This document shows positions 27,592 through 36,459 of a DNA stretch of 64,000 bases, in pieces. The notes under the pieces were generated by a model. The model was not told the DNA's origin, searched no databases, and saw nothing but the letters and a program-made list of their open reading frames with translations. The translations under genes were made by a program, and so were the position numbers. Position 1 is the first letter of the stretch. Each line of letters opens with the position of its first letter. Source of the DNA: Pelagomonas calceolata (Eukaryota > Sar > Pelagophyceae > Pelagomonadales > Pelagomonadaceae); NCBI GenBank assembly GCA_918797485.1, contig CAKKNE010000001.1, positions 2,356,001-2,420,000 on the forward strand. Direction: 5' to 3'.

Positions 27592-29796
27592 TCAGCCGCC
27601 GCCCTTCTTGTTCTGCTGCTGCTCGCGCATCGCCGCCATCGCCTTCTCGCGGCGGTACGTCGCGAGGTCGCCCGGGTCCTCGCCGCGGTGGCGCATGCCC
27701 TCGCGCTCGGCCCTCTCGCCGACCGTCTCCGCGGCGACGGCCTCCTGCTTGCGGCCGCGCCACTGGACCTGCGCATGGACACGTCGCGTCGATGGCGTGG
27801 GGGTCGTCCGACACCGAAGACGCGCGCTCACGCGCCGGCCCTTCATCCAGGCCGGCAGCTTCTCGGCGGCGCCCTCGGCGACCTCGTCGAGGATCTCCTT
27901 CACGCCGTGGCAGACGCCGACCTGGTCGTCGTACGACGCGTTGAACACGAGGACGTCGCCACCTGTGTAGGAATCAAAACTTGTTCGATCGTGCGGACTC
28001 GTTGCTCTCGACGCTGGCCGCACTTTCAAATTTGAACTCGTGGCAGTGCGGGCACGACGGCCGGTCGACGGAGCCGTGGCGCTCGCACTGGTCGGAGAAG
28101 CAGCACGTGAAAACCTGTGAGTGGCCAATAGATCCCTATGGTCGCCGCAAGGGTTGGTCTAGCGTCCGTGACCGTTGTTTTCTACACCGACGGCACGGCC
28201 GAGTGGCCGACGGACCACAGCGCTACAGCCTGCGAGTTCTGGTCGAAGTGGTTCTTGAACTCGCCCTGCCTTTCGTAGGAGTGGACGAGGAGCTGGCCGT
28301 GGTCGAAGGTTTTCATCTCACGAAAATCCTGCCGGTATTTCCCGGACTGGAAGTCGACGACGCCTGCGCGCGAACACAGTCAAGGAGCGGGAGATCCACG
28401 GACGCAGTGCGAGCACCGCCCGGGTCGAGCACGTCGCCGAGCAGCGCCATCGGCCGGTCGTAGCAGAGCGCCTTCAAATTCTCGACGGCCTTCGGGCGCT
28501 TCGGGCCCATCAGCGGGTGCGTGTTGAGGATTTCGGTATACTTGCTGCGTGGGGGAAAGGGCGTAGAAGTCGCACTCAAGTAGGACTCAAAGGATGAGTT
28601 CGACACCGGCAGCAGTACTTCTCGAACTGTTGATTCTGGCCGACGCGCGCGACGCCCGAGACGCACGCGGCCATCGCAGCGCTCCGCCCGCGGTTCTGCT
28701 CGACCTTGGACCCGAAGCCCGACACTTCCTTGGCCACGGCGTCGAGGATGGAGCGGCCCGAGTCGCCGAGCGGGTCCTTGAAGAGCACGGCGAGGCGGCA
28801 GTTCCCGTTCCCGTCGCTGTCGTGGCGGCCGCCCGGCCCGTTGAAGACGACGACTCGCTTCTCTCGGTCAGCGGCGCCCGAGGCACCAAAGGACTCGGCC
28901 CACCTGCGCAAGCGTCGACCGGTGAGTAGCGTCCACCTCCGCGCCATCTAACGGAATCGAAGGCACCCCAAGATCCACGCCGGGCCGCGCTTCGCGTCGG
29001 TGATGCCCGTCGCGCGCGCGCCGTGCTTGCCGCGGTAGAGCCGGTCCGTGCGGAACTCCTGCACTTCGCGCTCGCGCTGCCGCTTCTTCTCCTCCTTCTC
29101 GCGGCGGTGCTCCGCCTCGCGCTTCAGTCGGCGAGCTTTCGCCTCAGTCGCGTCGAACGCCGGGCGCCGCGGCGCCGACGGCGTCGACGACGACGAGACC
29201 TTCTCGCCCGAGCACTGGTTCGGGCCGATCTGAGCCTTCATCGGGTCGAAGCCGGGCGCCATGGCCGGCGCTCCATCTAGGGCGAGGACGTCGCCCGCCG
29301 CGAGCGGACGGCCGCCCAGCGAGATTGGGGCCGGCGGCGCGGCCTCGAGCCGGGAGTAGAGCGCGAAAGCCGCCGAGCGGTCCGCTAAGGTGAGGGAGCC
29401 GCTGGCGCAGTCGAAGCCGGCGCCGACAAGCGCTGCTACCGTCTCGCCGCGGAGCGACGACGTCTCGACCGTGAACTCGTTGCTCGCGAGCGCGCGGCCG
29501 AGGACGTCCTTCAGTTCGTTTTGCGGCGGGGCCGAGAGCCGCCGCGCCAGGCGTAGGGACGCGTCTTCGGACGGTGGTGCCGCGAGGCTCCGCGCGAGGC
29601 GTAGCGAGCGCTCGTCGACCGGCGCCGGCGCGGCCAGGCGCGCCACGAGCCGCTGCGTCGCCTCGTCGTCGCCTCTCGCGCGGCGGGCCTCGGCGTCGAA
29701 CTGCTCTTGCAATCTCCTCGCCGCGGCCGCACCAGCGGACTCGACCGAGACGTCGTCGTCGCTGTCGGGAACTAGAATCGGAGACTGCTGCGACAT
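27592..29796 (-). CDS. AlkB-like 2-oxoglutarate/Fe(II) dioxygenase with zinc-ribbon-like insert
   Basis: Seven exons reconstructed on the minus strand: 29796..28967, 28903..28607, 28544..28417, 28363..28197, 28114..28024, 27962..27832, 27768..27592 (1821 nt, 606 residues, all phases consistent). Residues 1-280 are acidic/coiled-coil and of unknown type. The catalytic part has YERQGEFKNHFDQNSQ (HxD iron ligands), ALWSVGHSAV (as the SLG strand of AlkB) and FESGDVLVFN...CHGV (second iron His). Between the strands lies a Cys-rich insert (CCFSDQC...CPHCHEF). Family members oxidatively demethylate nucleic acids or protein; the substrate is unknown here. The last intron carries an introner-like motif. 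Exon joins are inferred without transcripts. Confidence 0.75.
27769..27831 (-). other. AlkB-like gene intron 6 with introner-like motif
   Basis: 63-bp GT-AG intron (gtgagcgcg...catgcgcag on the minus strand) containing CACGCCATCGACGCGACG. It is a multiple of three and open, so an ORF finder reads straight through it. Confidence 0.75.
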
Positions 29797-30061
29797 GGCT
29801 CGCGCCGCGTCGCTGTGCAGGGCTGCTGCAGGTTGGTCTCTGGAATTTTTTTAAACTTGTGGCGCGCGTAGGGCTTGCGCGTTTCAGACCGGCAGCACTG
29901 CGGGTCGTCAACGTCCTCTGAAGCGGTCTTCCGCGGGCTATCGCGCTGCACCTGGCGCCTGCGAGCAGCACAAAGACCGATCGCGCTCACGCAGAGGCAA
30001 AACCTGATTTGCCCGCCGCGACGCGGACGCGAAACGACCAATACATGCAACATTTCGAATT

Positions 30062-31105
30062 TTACCCCTCGCTTGGGCTCGGCAGGCTCGCCGGGTCCAG
30101 CGGCTCGAAGCGCGGCCGCTCCTCGGGCCTCAGGCTCGTCGCACCCGTCCCCGCCGCTCCCTTCTCCACGCCGCCGGACTCCTTCCGCTTCCGACGCTCT
30201 CCCGCGCGCGCCGCCGCCGTCTCCGCGAGCACGTCGAAGAAGCTCCTATCCACCTCTTCTTTTTTCTTCGCGATGCAGGCCGACGAGAGCGTATCCAGCG
30301 CGGGCGCGCGCGCGGCGCCCGGCGCCTCGGGGTCGCCCGGCTGGACGCGCTCGTAGAGCTCGTGCGCGTCGGGCGGCGCGGGCGCCGGCGCCGGTGCCGG
30401 CGCGGGCGGAGCGGCTGGTCGCGCGGGCGCGGGCGCCGGCGCCGCGGCGAGCACGCGCAGCTGCGCCATCTCGGCCTCGAGCTCGGCGGCCTCCTCGGCC
30501 GACTGGGGCCCGGTGAGCTCCTCCCAGGGCGGCGGCGGCGGCGGCGGCGCCGCCGCCGCCGCGCCCGGCGAGTCCGGCGCCGGCGGCAGCAGCCGCATCT
30601 TGTCGAAGGGCTTCTTCTTCGCCGCCGGCCGCTTCGTATCAAAAAAGCCGCCCTTCCAGGCCTTCGACTCGAGGCCCTTCGGCCGTTTCGAGGGCGGTGC
30701 GCCGGCCTTGCGCCGCGCCGCCTCCGCTGCCGCCAGCTCGCGCTCCGTGTCGTCGACGGCCACGCCCGCGGCGTAGAGCGCGCTCTCTTCATCTAAGTAG
30801 CGCAGCATCTCGCGCGCCTCCTTGTCGTCTGCGGCGCTCGCCGGCCCGCCCGGCGCCGCCTCCGCGAAGACCCGGTCGTCCTCCGCCGCGAGCCCGAGCT
30901 TGGACGTGAGCGCCGTCCGCATAGCGGCCTCGACATATGCTTTTTCGGGTTTTGTTGGGTCGTCGAACGGGCCCTCGCGCGGCCAGTCGGCCGGCGGATC
31001 GGCGAGGCTGTCGTGCGGCTCCGCGCCGCCGCCGCCCGCGGCTTGCGTCGGCGCGGCTTGCGTTGGCGCAGTGGTTTCCGCGCGCTCGCTTGCGGGAACC
31101 TCCAT
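30062..31105 (-). CDS. Ala/Pro-rich protein of unknown function
   Basis: Single exon, about 347 residues from MEVPASERAE at 31105. The N-terminal third contains FDDPTKPEKAYVEAAMRTAL, an acidic helix and a short basic region (KRPKGLESKAWKGGFFDTKRP) that looks like a conserved binding motif. The rest is Pro/Ala-rich, and a helical segment (CIAKKKEEVDRSFFDVLAET) lies near the C-terminus. No family recognised. Confidence 0.6.
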   Translation of the reverse strand: MEVPASERAETTAPTQAAPTQAAGGGGAEPHDSLADPPADWPREGPFDDPTKPEKAYVEAAMRTALTSKLGLAAEDDRVFAEAAPGGPASAADDKEAREMLRYLDEESALYAAGVAVDDTERELAAAEAARRKAGAPPSKRPKGLESKAWKGGFFDTKRPAAKKKPFDKMRLLPPAPDSPGAAAAAPPPPPPPWEELTGPQSAEEAAELEAEMAQLRVLAAAPAPAPARPAAPPAPAPAPAPAPPDAHELYERVQPGDPEAPGAARAPALDTLSSACIAKKKEEVDRSFFDVLAETAAARAGERRKRKESGGVEKGAAGTGATSLRPEERPRFEPLDPASLPSPSEG

Positions 31106-31189
31106 GGCTCTGCTGCGAGATGCTTGCTCGACGCGCTGCCAGCGCTTTAGCGTTCGAACGGACGTGTGTCCAGGGTCGCTCGCTGCCTT

Positions 31190-31327
31190 GCAAGCTGTTG
31201 GGGCACGGATGCGGCTATTTTTGCGCGCGCTCGTTGCAAGCTGTTGGGGCACGGATGCGGCTATTTTTGCGCGCGCTCGTTGCAAGCTGTTGGGGCACGG
31301 ATGCGGCTATTTTTGCGCGCGCTCGCG
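31190..31327. repeat. Three tandem copies of a 46-bp unit
   Basis: Units start at 31190, 31236 and 31282, beginning GCAAGCTGTTGGGGCACGGA and ending TTTTTGCGCGCGCTCG. The first two copies are identical; the third diverges only in its last bases. The array lies 85-220 bp upstream of the minus-strand start at 31105. With direct units and no spacers it is not a CRISPR. Confidence 0.9.
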
Positions 31328-31528
31328 CAGGGTGAAAAAACCCGTTTTGACGAATTGTTGGAGCGCCTCGCCCGGGGCCTCGAGGAGCGGCTGGCGGGAA
31401 CCGATGGGCGTATTAAGTTGTTTTCCCCAGACTCGACAGCGCACGCATCGCCCCCCCCCGGTACGCCGTCGCCGCGATTTAAGGACAGAGGCTTCTTACG
31501 CCGAGAGGTGGGGGGAAACAGGGCACGC

Positions 31529-32527
31529 TCAGAGCAGCTTCCCGATGATCTCGTAGGTCTGCTTCATGTCCTCCGTCTCGATGACCAGCGTCGCGTCGTA
31601 GGAATCGGCGTAGTCCGTCGGCTGGAATTTGATGACGAACTCCTGCGGGTCCCCGGCACGTCTGTTGAGCGTGCCGTGCGTCGGCTCGACGGTCACCGCG
31701 GAAGAAGAACCGGCCGTGAAGCCCGCCGTGAAGTCGGCGTACGTCGAGAACTCGTTGCGCACGGTGATGGTGGCGCCGCCGCGCGCGTTCAGCCTGGCAG
31801 AAACAGCCACGGTGTCCGTCAGGTCGCCCGCGGTCATGCCCGTGACCTGCTCCGAGGAAACCTCGTCCTTCGGCCCGTTGTCGAACTGCTGCAAGTACGA
31901 ACCGTGGTTGAAGTGGCGGTACTCCTTGCCCTGTAGAGAAGCGAGCTCGGCCATCTGATGATCCTTCTTCATCCTTAATTCTTCCTGGTTGCGCCAGTTC
32001 TCGAGCTGCTGCCGGCGTCGCGCGAGCTTGTCCTCTCCATATTCGTCGATCTCGACCATGCCCCGCTTCGCCAACTCGTCCGCGTAGCCCGTCGTCGTGC
32101 CCCACGCGTTCTTCGCATTCAACTTCGACTCCCTGCCGCCCATCTGGTTCAGCTTGCGCCCGCCTTTGAGACCCCTCGAATCTTCCGCAGACATGTCGAA
32201 CTCCTCCATGTGGTTCTTGCCGTCTCCGACGACGCCGACCTGCCCGTCTCCACCGTCGAAGCCGTCCGCGTCGATGAAACCCTCGTAGTTCGTCGGGCCG
32301 TAGTTCGAATCGGCCTCGCCGATGCCCGTGTGGTCCCGGGGGTTCGATTCCTCCCGGTCGGGATCGTCCTGGTCCCACCACTTTTTCTTCTTGTCGGCGT
32401 CCTCGACCTCGCTCAGGTACGAAACTTGGGTGACGGTTTTCGGGGTTGCGACGGCGGCGCTGCGCAAGGACGGCACGAGCGCGGCCGCGCGGCTGGCTAA
32501 CAGTAGCGCGAGCGCGGTACGGGCCAT
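31529..32527 (-). CDS. Probable plastid- or secretory-targeted protein of unknown function
   Basis: Single exon, about 332 residues from MARTALALLLASRAAALVP at 32527; the frame is open further upstream but the hydrophobic leader starts here. The leader reads as a signal peptide followed by a Ser/Ala/Arg transit-like stretch. The middle is acidic with KKKKWWDQDDPDREESNPRD. The C-terminal 110 residues are beta-rich (ATITVRNEFSTYADFTAGF...TLVIETEDMKQTYEIIGKL) and resemble an immunoglobulin-like or MSP-like fold. Confidence 0.65.
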   Translation of the reverse strand: MARTALALLLASRAAALVPSLRSAAVATPKTVTQVSYLSEVEDADKKKKWWDQDDPDREESNPRDHTGIGEADSNYGPTNYEGFIDADGFDGGDGQVGVVGDGKNHMEEFDMSAEDSRGLKGGRKLNQMGGRESKLNAKNAWGTTTGYADELAKRGMVEIDEYGEDKLARRRQQLENWRNQEELRMKKDHQMAELASLQGKEYRHFNHGSYLQQFDNGPKDEVSSEQVTGMTAGDLTDTVAVSARLNARGGATITVRNEFSTYADFTAGFTAGSSSAVTVEPTHGTLNRRAGDPQEFVIKFQPTDYADSYDATLVIETEDMKQTYEIIGKLL

Positions 32528-33009
32528 CTTTGGCTGGATGCTCCTCTGAGTGAAGATGCTCTTGGGGCTTCTCTGGTGTTTTTGACGCAGCGACGACCGT
32601 GCCACAGGCGTCGCAGGCGTGCTGGCAGATTGCTGGGAGACGCGGTGCGTCCGGCTAACACGTGCGAGGCGCTCCGCACTGAGTGGATTTTGGGGCTTGA
32701 GTTAGACACGCTGTCCATTTTGGCAGGCAGCAATCGACCCGTCCCACGCTTCCCTCGGGGCGCATCGAGACGGGTACGGTGCTCCGGGACCAAAAACGCT
32801 CTCGCGCGCTGCTTGCTAGTGTCTTACTGGACGCTAGGCTCTGGTGCCGGCCGGCGCCATCGCGATTGGAGCCCAGCCAGGGGAACGCACCAGCCGTGCA
32901 TTCACAGCAACGCATCGCTGCGAGGCAACCACGAATCGCGGTTGAAACGAGCATCGTGCCTAGCGCAGCAGCGGCAAGCAACCATAGGCTAGCCCAGGGC
33001 TGCAAAACC
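32528..33009 (+). promoter_or_regulatory. Divergent promoter with GCTAG/TGTCTTAC element
   Basis: 482 bp between the minus gene at 32527 and SDS22. The element GCTAGTGTCTTACTGGACGC followed by TAGG begins at 32815, 170 bp before the SDS22 ATG and in the same orientation. Confidence 0.55.
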
Positions 33010-34294
33010 ATGAGCGAGCTCGCGCACCACGCCGACCAAGAGCACGACGACGAAGAAGCAACGGTCATCCCCGAACAGCAGGAGCACGACCAGGTGCACC
33101 ACGACCACGCGCACGCCGCCGACGAGCTGCGGCGGAACGCGACAGGGGCGCACACGCACGTGCACGAGCATAGTCATGGAGAGGGCCAGGAGGTCCACTC
33201 GCACTCGCACGCGCACGTCACGGACGAGCAGCTGCATGTGCATGATCATTTACATGCTTATGTTGATGAAAACACGATCCCGGTTCCGGACGAGAAGGGC
33301 CCCGCGGAGCGACTCGTCACGATCTTCGAGGCGACGTCTGTGGAGAAGGACGCTTCGGTCATATCCTACGTGGGTACGTCCGGCCTGAAAGTGACTATAT
33401 TAGAAGGCCTAGACACGCATAAGGGGCGCCTCACGAAATTATCTTTACGTTCCAACTTAGTAGCGGAGTGCAAAGAAGTAGCGGCGCACGGCGCTTCCCT
33501 CAAACATCTCGAATTGTATGATAACCGCTTACGATCACTGCGCGGCATCGAGCACTGCCCGTTCCTCGAGATCATTGACGTGTCGTACAACGGTTCTCGC
33601 GATTTAGCGCCGGTCGCGGTCTGCTTCCAGCTGCGGGAGCTCTACGCGGTCTGGGAACGGCGTCCCTTTTTTTTATACTTGCGGCGACGGCGTACGCACG
33701 CAGGCCTGCAACAAGCTCCGGGAGATTTATGTAGGTCTGTCGAAGCTCGAGAACCTCGTCATGCTTGATTTGGGAGGCAACCGCTTGAGAAAAATGGAAC
33801 ACTTTCCACAAAATCTAGAGAAACTCTTCCTGGGCAAGAACAAGATCGAACGCGTCGAGAACGTCTCGACGCTAAAGAAGTTGAAAGTCTTGGACGTCCA
33901 GTCGAACCGCTTGACTTCTCTGGAACCCGGGTCGCTGCCGTCTCAATTACAAGAGTTGTATGGCGCGCACAACGCCGTCACGGACCCTCCGCCCGACGCG
34001 TTGCAAGGCCTCGCCCTCGAGACCGTGGACCTCTCGCACAACCGCCTGACGTCCCTGGAGGTTTTCTCCGGGTTAGGACTGGGCGATTTGTGGCTCTCGT
34101 ACAACGGCGTGCCGTCGCTGGAGGCCGTCGGATGTCTCAAGGACGTGCCGCTCACGTGCCTGTACCTCGACCACAACCCCTGCGCCGCGGAGCCGCGCTA
34201 CGCGAACTACCTGCGCGACTTCTTCCCGCTCCTGGAGCAGCTCGACGCGAACTACGCGCCGGCGCGCGGCGCCGCGGCGAGCGGGATCTCCTAA
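33010..34294 (+). CDS. SDS22: SDS22-like protein phosphatase 1 regulatory subunit (PPP1R7) with His-rich leader
   Basis: Two exons, 33010..33648 and 33704..34294, 409 residues. SDS22-type leucine-rich repeats run through most of the protein (LVMLDLGGNRLRKMEHF, LEKLFLGKNKIERVENVSTL, LKVLDVQSNRL) and end in the LRR cap. SDS22 binds PP1 catalytic subunit during its maturation and at mitosis. The 55-bp intron (33649..33703) joins RELYA to ACNKLREIYVG in frame. The first 90 residues are unusual: about two dozen His mixed with Asp/Glu (HVHEHSHGEGQEVHSHSHAH), a likely metal-binding or disordered leader not found in usual SDS22. The start is the ATG before MSELAHHADQ. Confidence 0.88.
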
Positions 34295-34421
34295 CAACCG
34301 TGTTCTGTGTGTATACTAGTAAGCTCACAGTTATGTTAGTAAAGTAGGCCTAAGTTTGGCAGTTTGATGGCGTCGACCGCGGCGGGGGGCGTCCACCGGC
34401 ACGCCGTCGCGGCGACGTCAC
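34295..34421. other. Convergent spacer with introner-like motif
   Basis: 127 bp. GTTTGATGGCGTCGACCGCGG is followed by CACGCCGTCGCGGCGACG, an inverted pair resembling the introner-like element. Confidence 0.5.
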
Positions 34422-35162
34422 CTAGTCGTGGGCGAAGAAGTCCGACCAGCGGCAGTAGGCCATGACGACCTCGAGCGCGTCGCCGGGCAGCGCCGGGCAG
34501 GCCGCATCCACCAAAGATGCGGCCGCCTCGTATTCGTCGGGATACGTCCGGCGCCGGTCGTGCAGGCGCCACGGCTTCTGAGGAGCCACCAGCCGCACGC
34601 AGGCCGTCTCGAGCCCTTTCAGTAAGACGAAGGGCCGCAACCTACCTGCCCCTGGCATCGAGATCGCTCCTAAAAAAGTCACGCGTTTCGCACGTATCCT
34701 TTCCACGGCGAAGGCGCCCTTCCGATCGCACGTCAATCTCAAAATATCACCATCCCGGAATGTTTCGTAGCCTTCTTCGGTCGACGCTAATACTTTCCCG
34801 GCGGCGACCCACGACCCGCCCTCGTTTAACAGACACCCGTCCTCAAAACAGTGCGGCAGGCCGCCTCCTCTAAGAGCGGCGCAGATGCCCCGGTCGCGCA
34901 CCGCGCCGACGCCCAAACGAAAACCGACGTCCACCAACTCGATCTCGCAGGCGTCCGGGTCTCCTACTAATTCGCATCTGGCCTCGCCGAGCACTATTTC
35001 ACACAGCGCCGGCGCGCCGGCGCCCCTGCGATGCCTCAACGTGGCGCCGTCGATGATGGCCGCGGGCGAGTAGTTGCGCCGCGTGAAGCGCGGCGCCTTC
35101 GCGGCGTCGTCGTCGAGGTCGTCTAGCGACAAGACGCTCGTGGCGGACGTGACGCGGTGCAT
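34422..35162 (-). CDS. Protein with SPRY-like fold, function unknown
   Basis: Single exon, 246 residues. The central part has the look of a SPRY/B30.2 beta sandwich: FRLGVGAVRDRG, LNEGGSWVAAG, FRDGDILRLTCDRKGAFAVE and GRLRPFVLLKG in that order. The C-terminus is helical (DEYEAAASLVDAACPALPGDALEVVMAYC) and might be an F-box or helical-hairpin element. Domain assignment is tentative. Confidence 0.65.
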   Translation of the reverse strand: MHRVTSATSVLSLDDLDDDAAKAPRFTRRNYSPAAIIDGATLRHRRGAGAPALCEIVLGEARCELVGDPDACEIELVDVGFRLGVGAVRDRGICAALRGGGLPHCFEDGCLLNEGGSWVAAGKVLASTEEGYETFRDGDILRLTCDRKGAFAVERIRAKRVTFLGAISMPGAGRLRPFVLLKGLETACVRLVAPQKPWRLHDRRRTYPDEYEAAASLVDAACPALPGDALEVVMAYCRWSDFFAHD

Positions 35163-35553
35163 CGTGTTGCAACTCTTCGCGGCAGGCGCTTTTGGCAGTG
35201 ATATCGCTGCGCAGCGTGCTTTCTCCTGCGGTTTTTTGCCTTTATCGAAGAGCTACAATGATCGTAAACTTGTACACAATGTCCTGTTGTCAGGTATTGC
35301 GCCGGCGGTGAATGCGGGCGTCGAACCCAGTCGTGATGGCCTGACCAACAAAAACGTAAGCCTCGGGCGATAGAATCTGGACGGCAACCAACAGCAAACG
35401 CCTCCGCGTGTGACTCCTCGCAAGCCTAGAAGCAAGGGTAAGCTGCAGCATCGGGCGGGCCGGGCGCACGGTCACGCGGACCCCGCTCGGCGCTAGGCGC
35501 CCGAGCTCTAAACTAAACAAAAGCCAACTTAATTCTCGAGAGCGAAACAGCGG
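35163..35553. other. 391-bp spacer upstream of a minus-strand gene
   Basis: No gene seen. A short tract near 35310-35370 contains a T-arm-like GGGTTCGACGCCC on the minus strand, but it lacks an anticodon arm and is not a functional tRNA. Confidence 0.4.
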
Positions 35554-36252
35554 TCAGAAGAGCACGAGCGACGTCCTAGCGCGCACGGTGCCGTTCGCGA
35601 GCGCGCGCGCCCGCTCCGGCGCCACCGGCGCGAGCAGCCGCCATAATTTATAAGACACGGTCGTGATCCACAGCTGGACCACGAAGGTAAAAAATAAAAA
35701 TGAACCAGTAGCGTGGAACGAGAACAGCACCAATATATAAATCTCCTTGAGCGAACAGAGCCAGAGGTAGCACGATAGTAGTGGCGCGTGGAGCATGCGC
35801 GCGCCCGCGTAGCCGACGACGGGGTTCACCAAAAACACGAGACACGCGCGGGCCCACCACTTTGCCTGGCCTTTCTGATGAGGCGACGAGTAGGCGAACA
35901 AAGTGACGATGGCATCTAGTATAGCGTAGACCTTCACGGACTTCCGGTAGTTCAGGAGCTTCTGTTCTTGCGTCGTGATTTGTAGTGTGGTTGCTCGGAG
36001 CTGGGCCACCGCCGCCTCGCATTCTCGCCTTTGTATCGCAGCCTCGACGTCGTCGTCGGCTGGCACGGCCGTGGCCACGACCGTCGGCATGGGGGCGTCA
36101 CTACTCTCGGTCACCTCTTCCACTTGAGCGACGGGCGGCGCGTTCACAGGTGCGCAGGGCGCGGCCCTTGCAATGACGACAGGGGGCGCCGACCGGCTCC
36201 GCTGCTGGCGCATGGCCGGCGTCGAGAAGTCGAGCGCGGCGCCGCGGGGCAT
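35554..36252 (-). CDS. Membrane protein of unknown function
   Basis: Single exon, 232 residues. An Ala/Pro/Val-rich soluble N-terminal 100 residues contain a short coiled coil (ECEAAVAQLRATTLQITTQEQKLLNYRKS). Three or four hydrophobic segments follow (KVYAILDAIVTLFAY, ACLVFLVNPVVGYAGA, LKEIYILVLFSFHATGSFLFF, VVQLWITTVSYKLW). No family recognised. It is divergent from the MYND/TPR gene, with a duplicated block between. Confidence 0.65.
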   Translation of the reverse strand: MPRGAALDFSTPAMRQQRSRSAPPVVIARAAPCAPVNAPPVAQVEEVTESSDAPMPTVVATAVPADDDVEAAIQRRECEAAVAQLRATTLQITTQEQKLLNYRKSVKVYAILDAIVTLFAYSSPHQKGQAKWWARACLVFLVNPVVGYAGARMLHAPLLSCYLWLCSLKEIYILVLFSFHATGSFLFFTFVVQLWITTVSYKLWRLLAPVAPERARALANGTVRARTSLVLF

Positions 36253-36260
36253 CGTGGGGC

Positions 36261-36361
36261 AGCCCCGGGTTCGGCTAGAGCTGGTGCTGATGAGAGCGCT
36301 CTGCAGCCCCCGGTTCGGCTAGCTGCTGCTGATGAGAGCGGCTGATGAGAGCGCGCTCTGC
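36261..36361. repeat. Imperfect tandem duplication between divergent genes
   Basis: Two blocks beginning AGCCCCGGGTTCGGCTAG and AGCCCCCGGTTCGGCTAG, each followed by GCTGATGAGAGCG-type sequence and CGCTCTGC. The second block has an extra GGCTGATGAGAGCG. They sit just before the GCTAG element at 36368. Confidence 0.7.
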
Positions 36362-36367
36362 TTTCTG

Positions 36368-36390
36368 GCTAGTGTGTTACAGTCGCTAGC
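36368..36390 (+). promoter_or_regulatory. GCTAG/TGTCTTAC inverted-repeat element (TGTGTTAC variant)
   Basis: GCTAGTGTGTTACAG then TCGCTAGC, 23 bp, 69 bp upstream of the plus-strand ATG at 36460: the closest spacing in the window. Confidence 0.6.
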
Positions 36391-36459
36391 TGCTGGCCGG
36401 ACCTGGAGGGTCGCGTCGACGGCGTGAGGCTGCCCCAAGCCAAGGAGGGCCGCCGTACG

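Noticed and set aside
31190-31327. CRISPR array
   Set aside because: The 46-bp units are directly abutted with no spacers, and the genome is eukaryotic.
35300-35370. tRNA-like minus-strand sequence with a GGGTTCGACGCCC T-arm
   Set aside because: The distance between the D-like and T-like arms is too short for an anticodon arm and the acceptor ends do not pair; at most a degenerate fragment.
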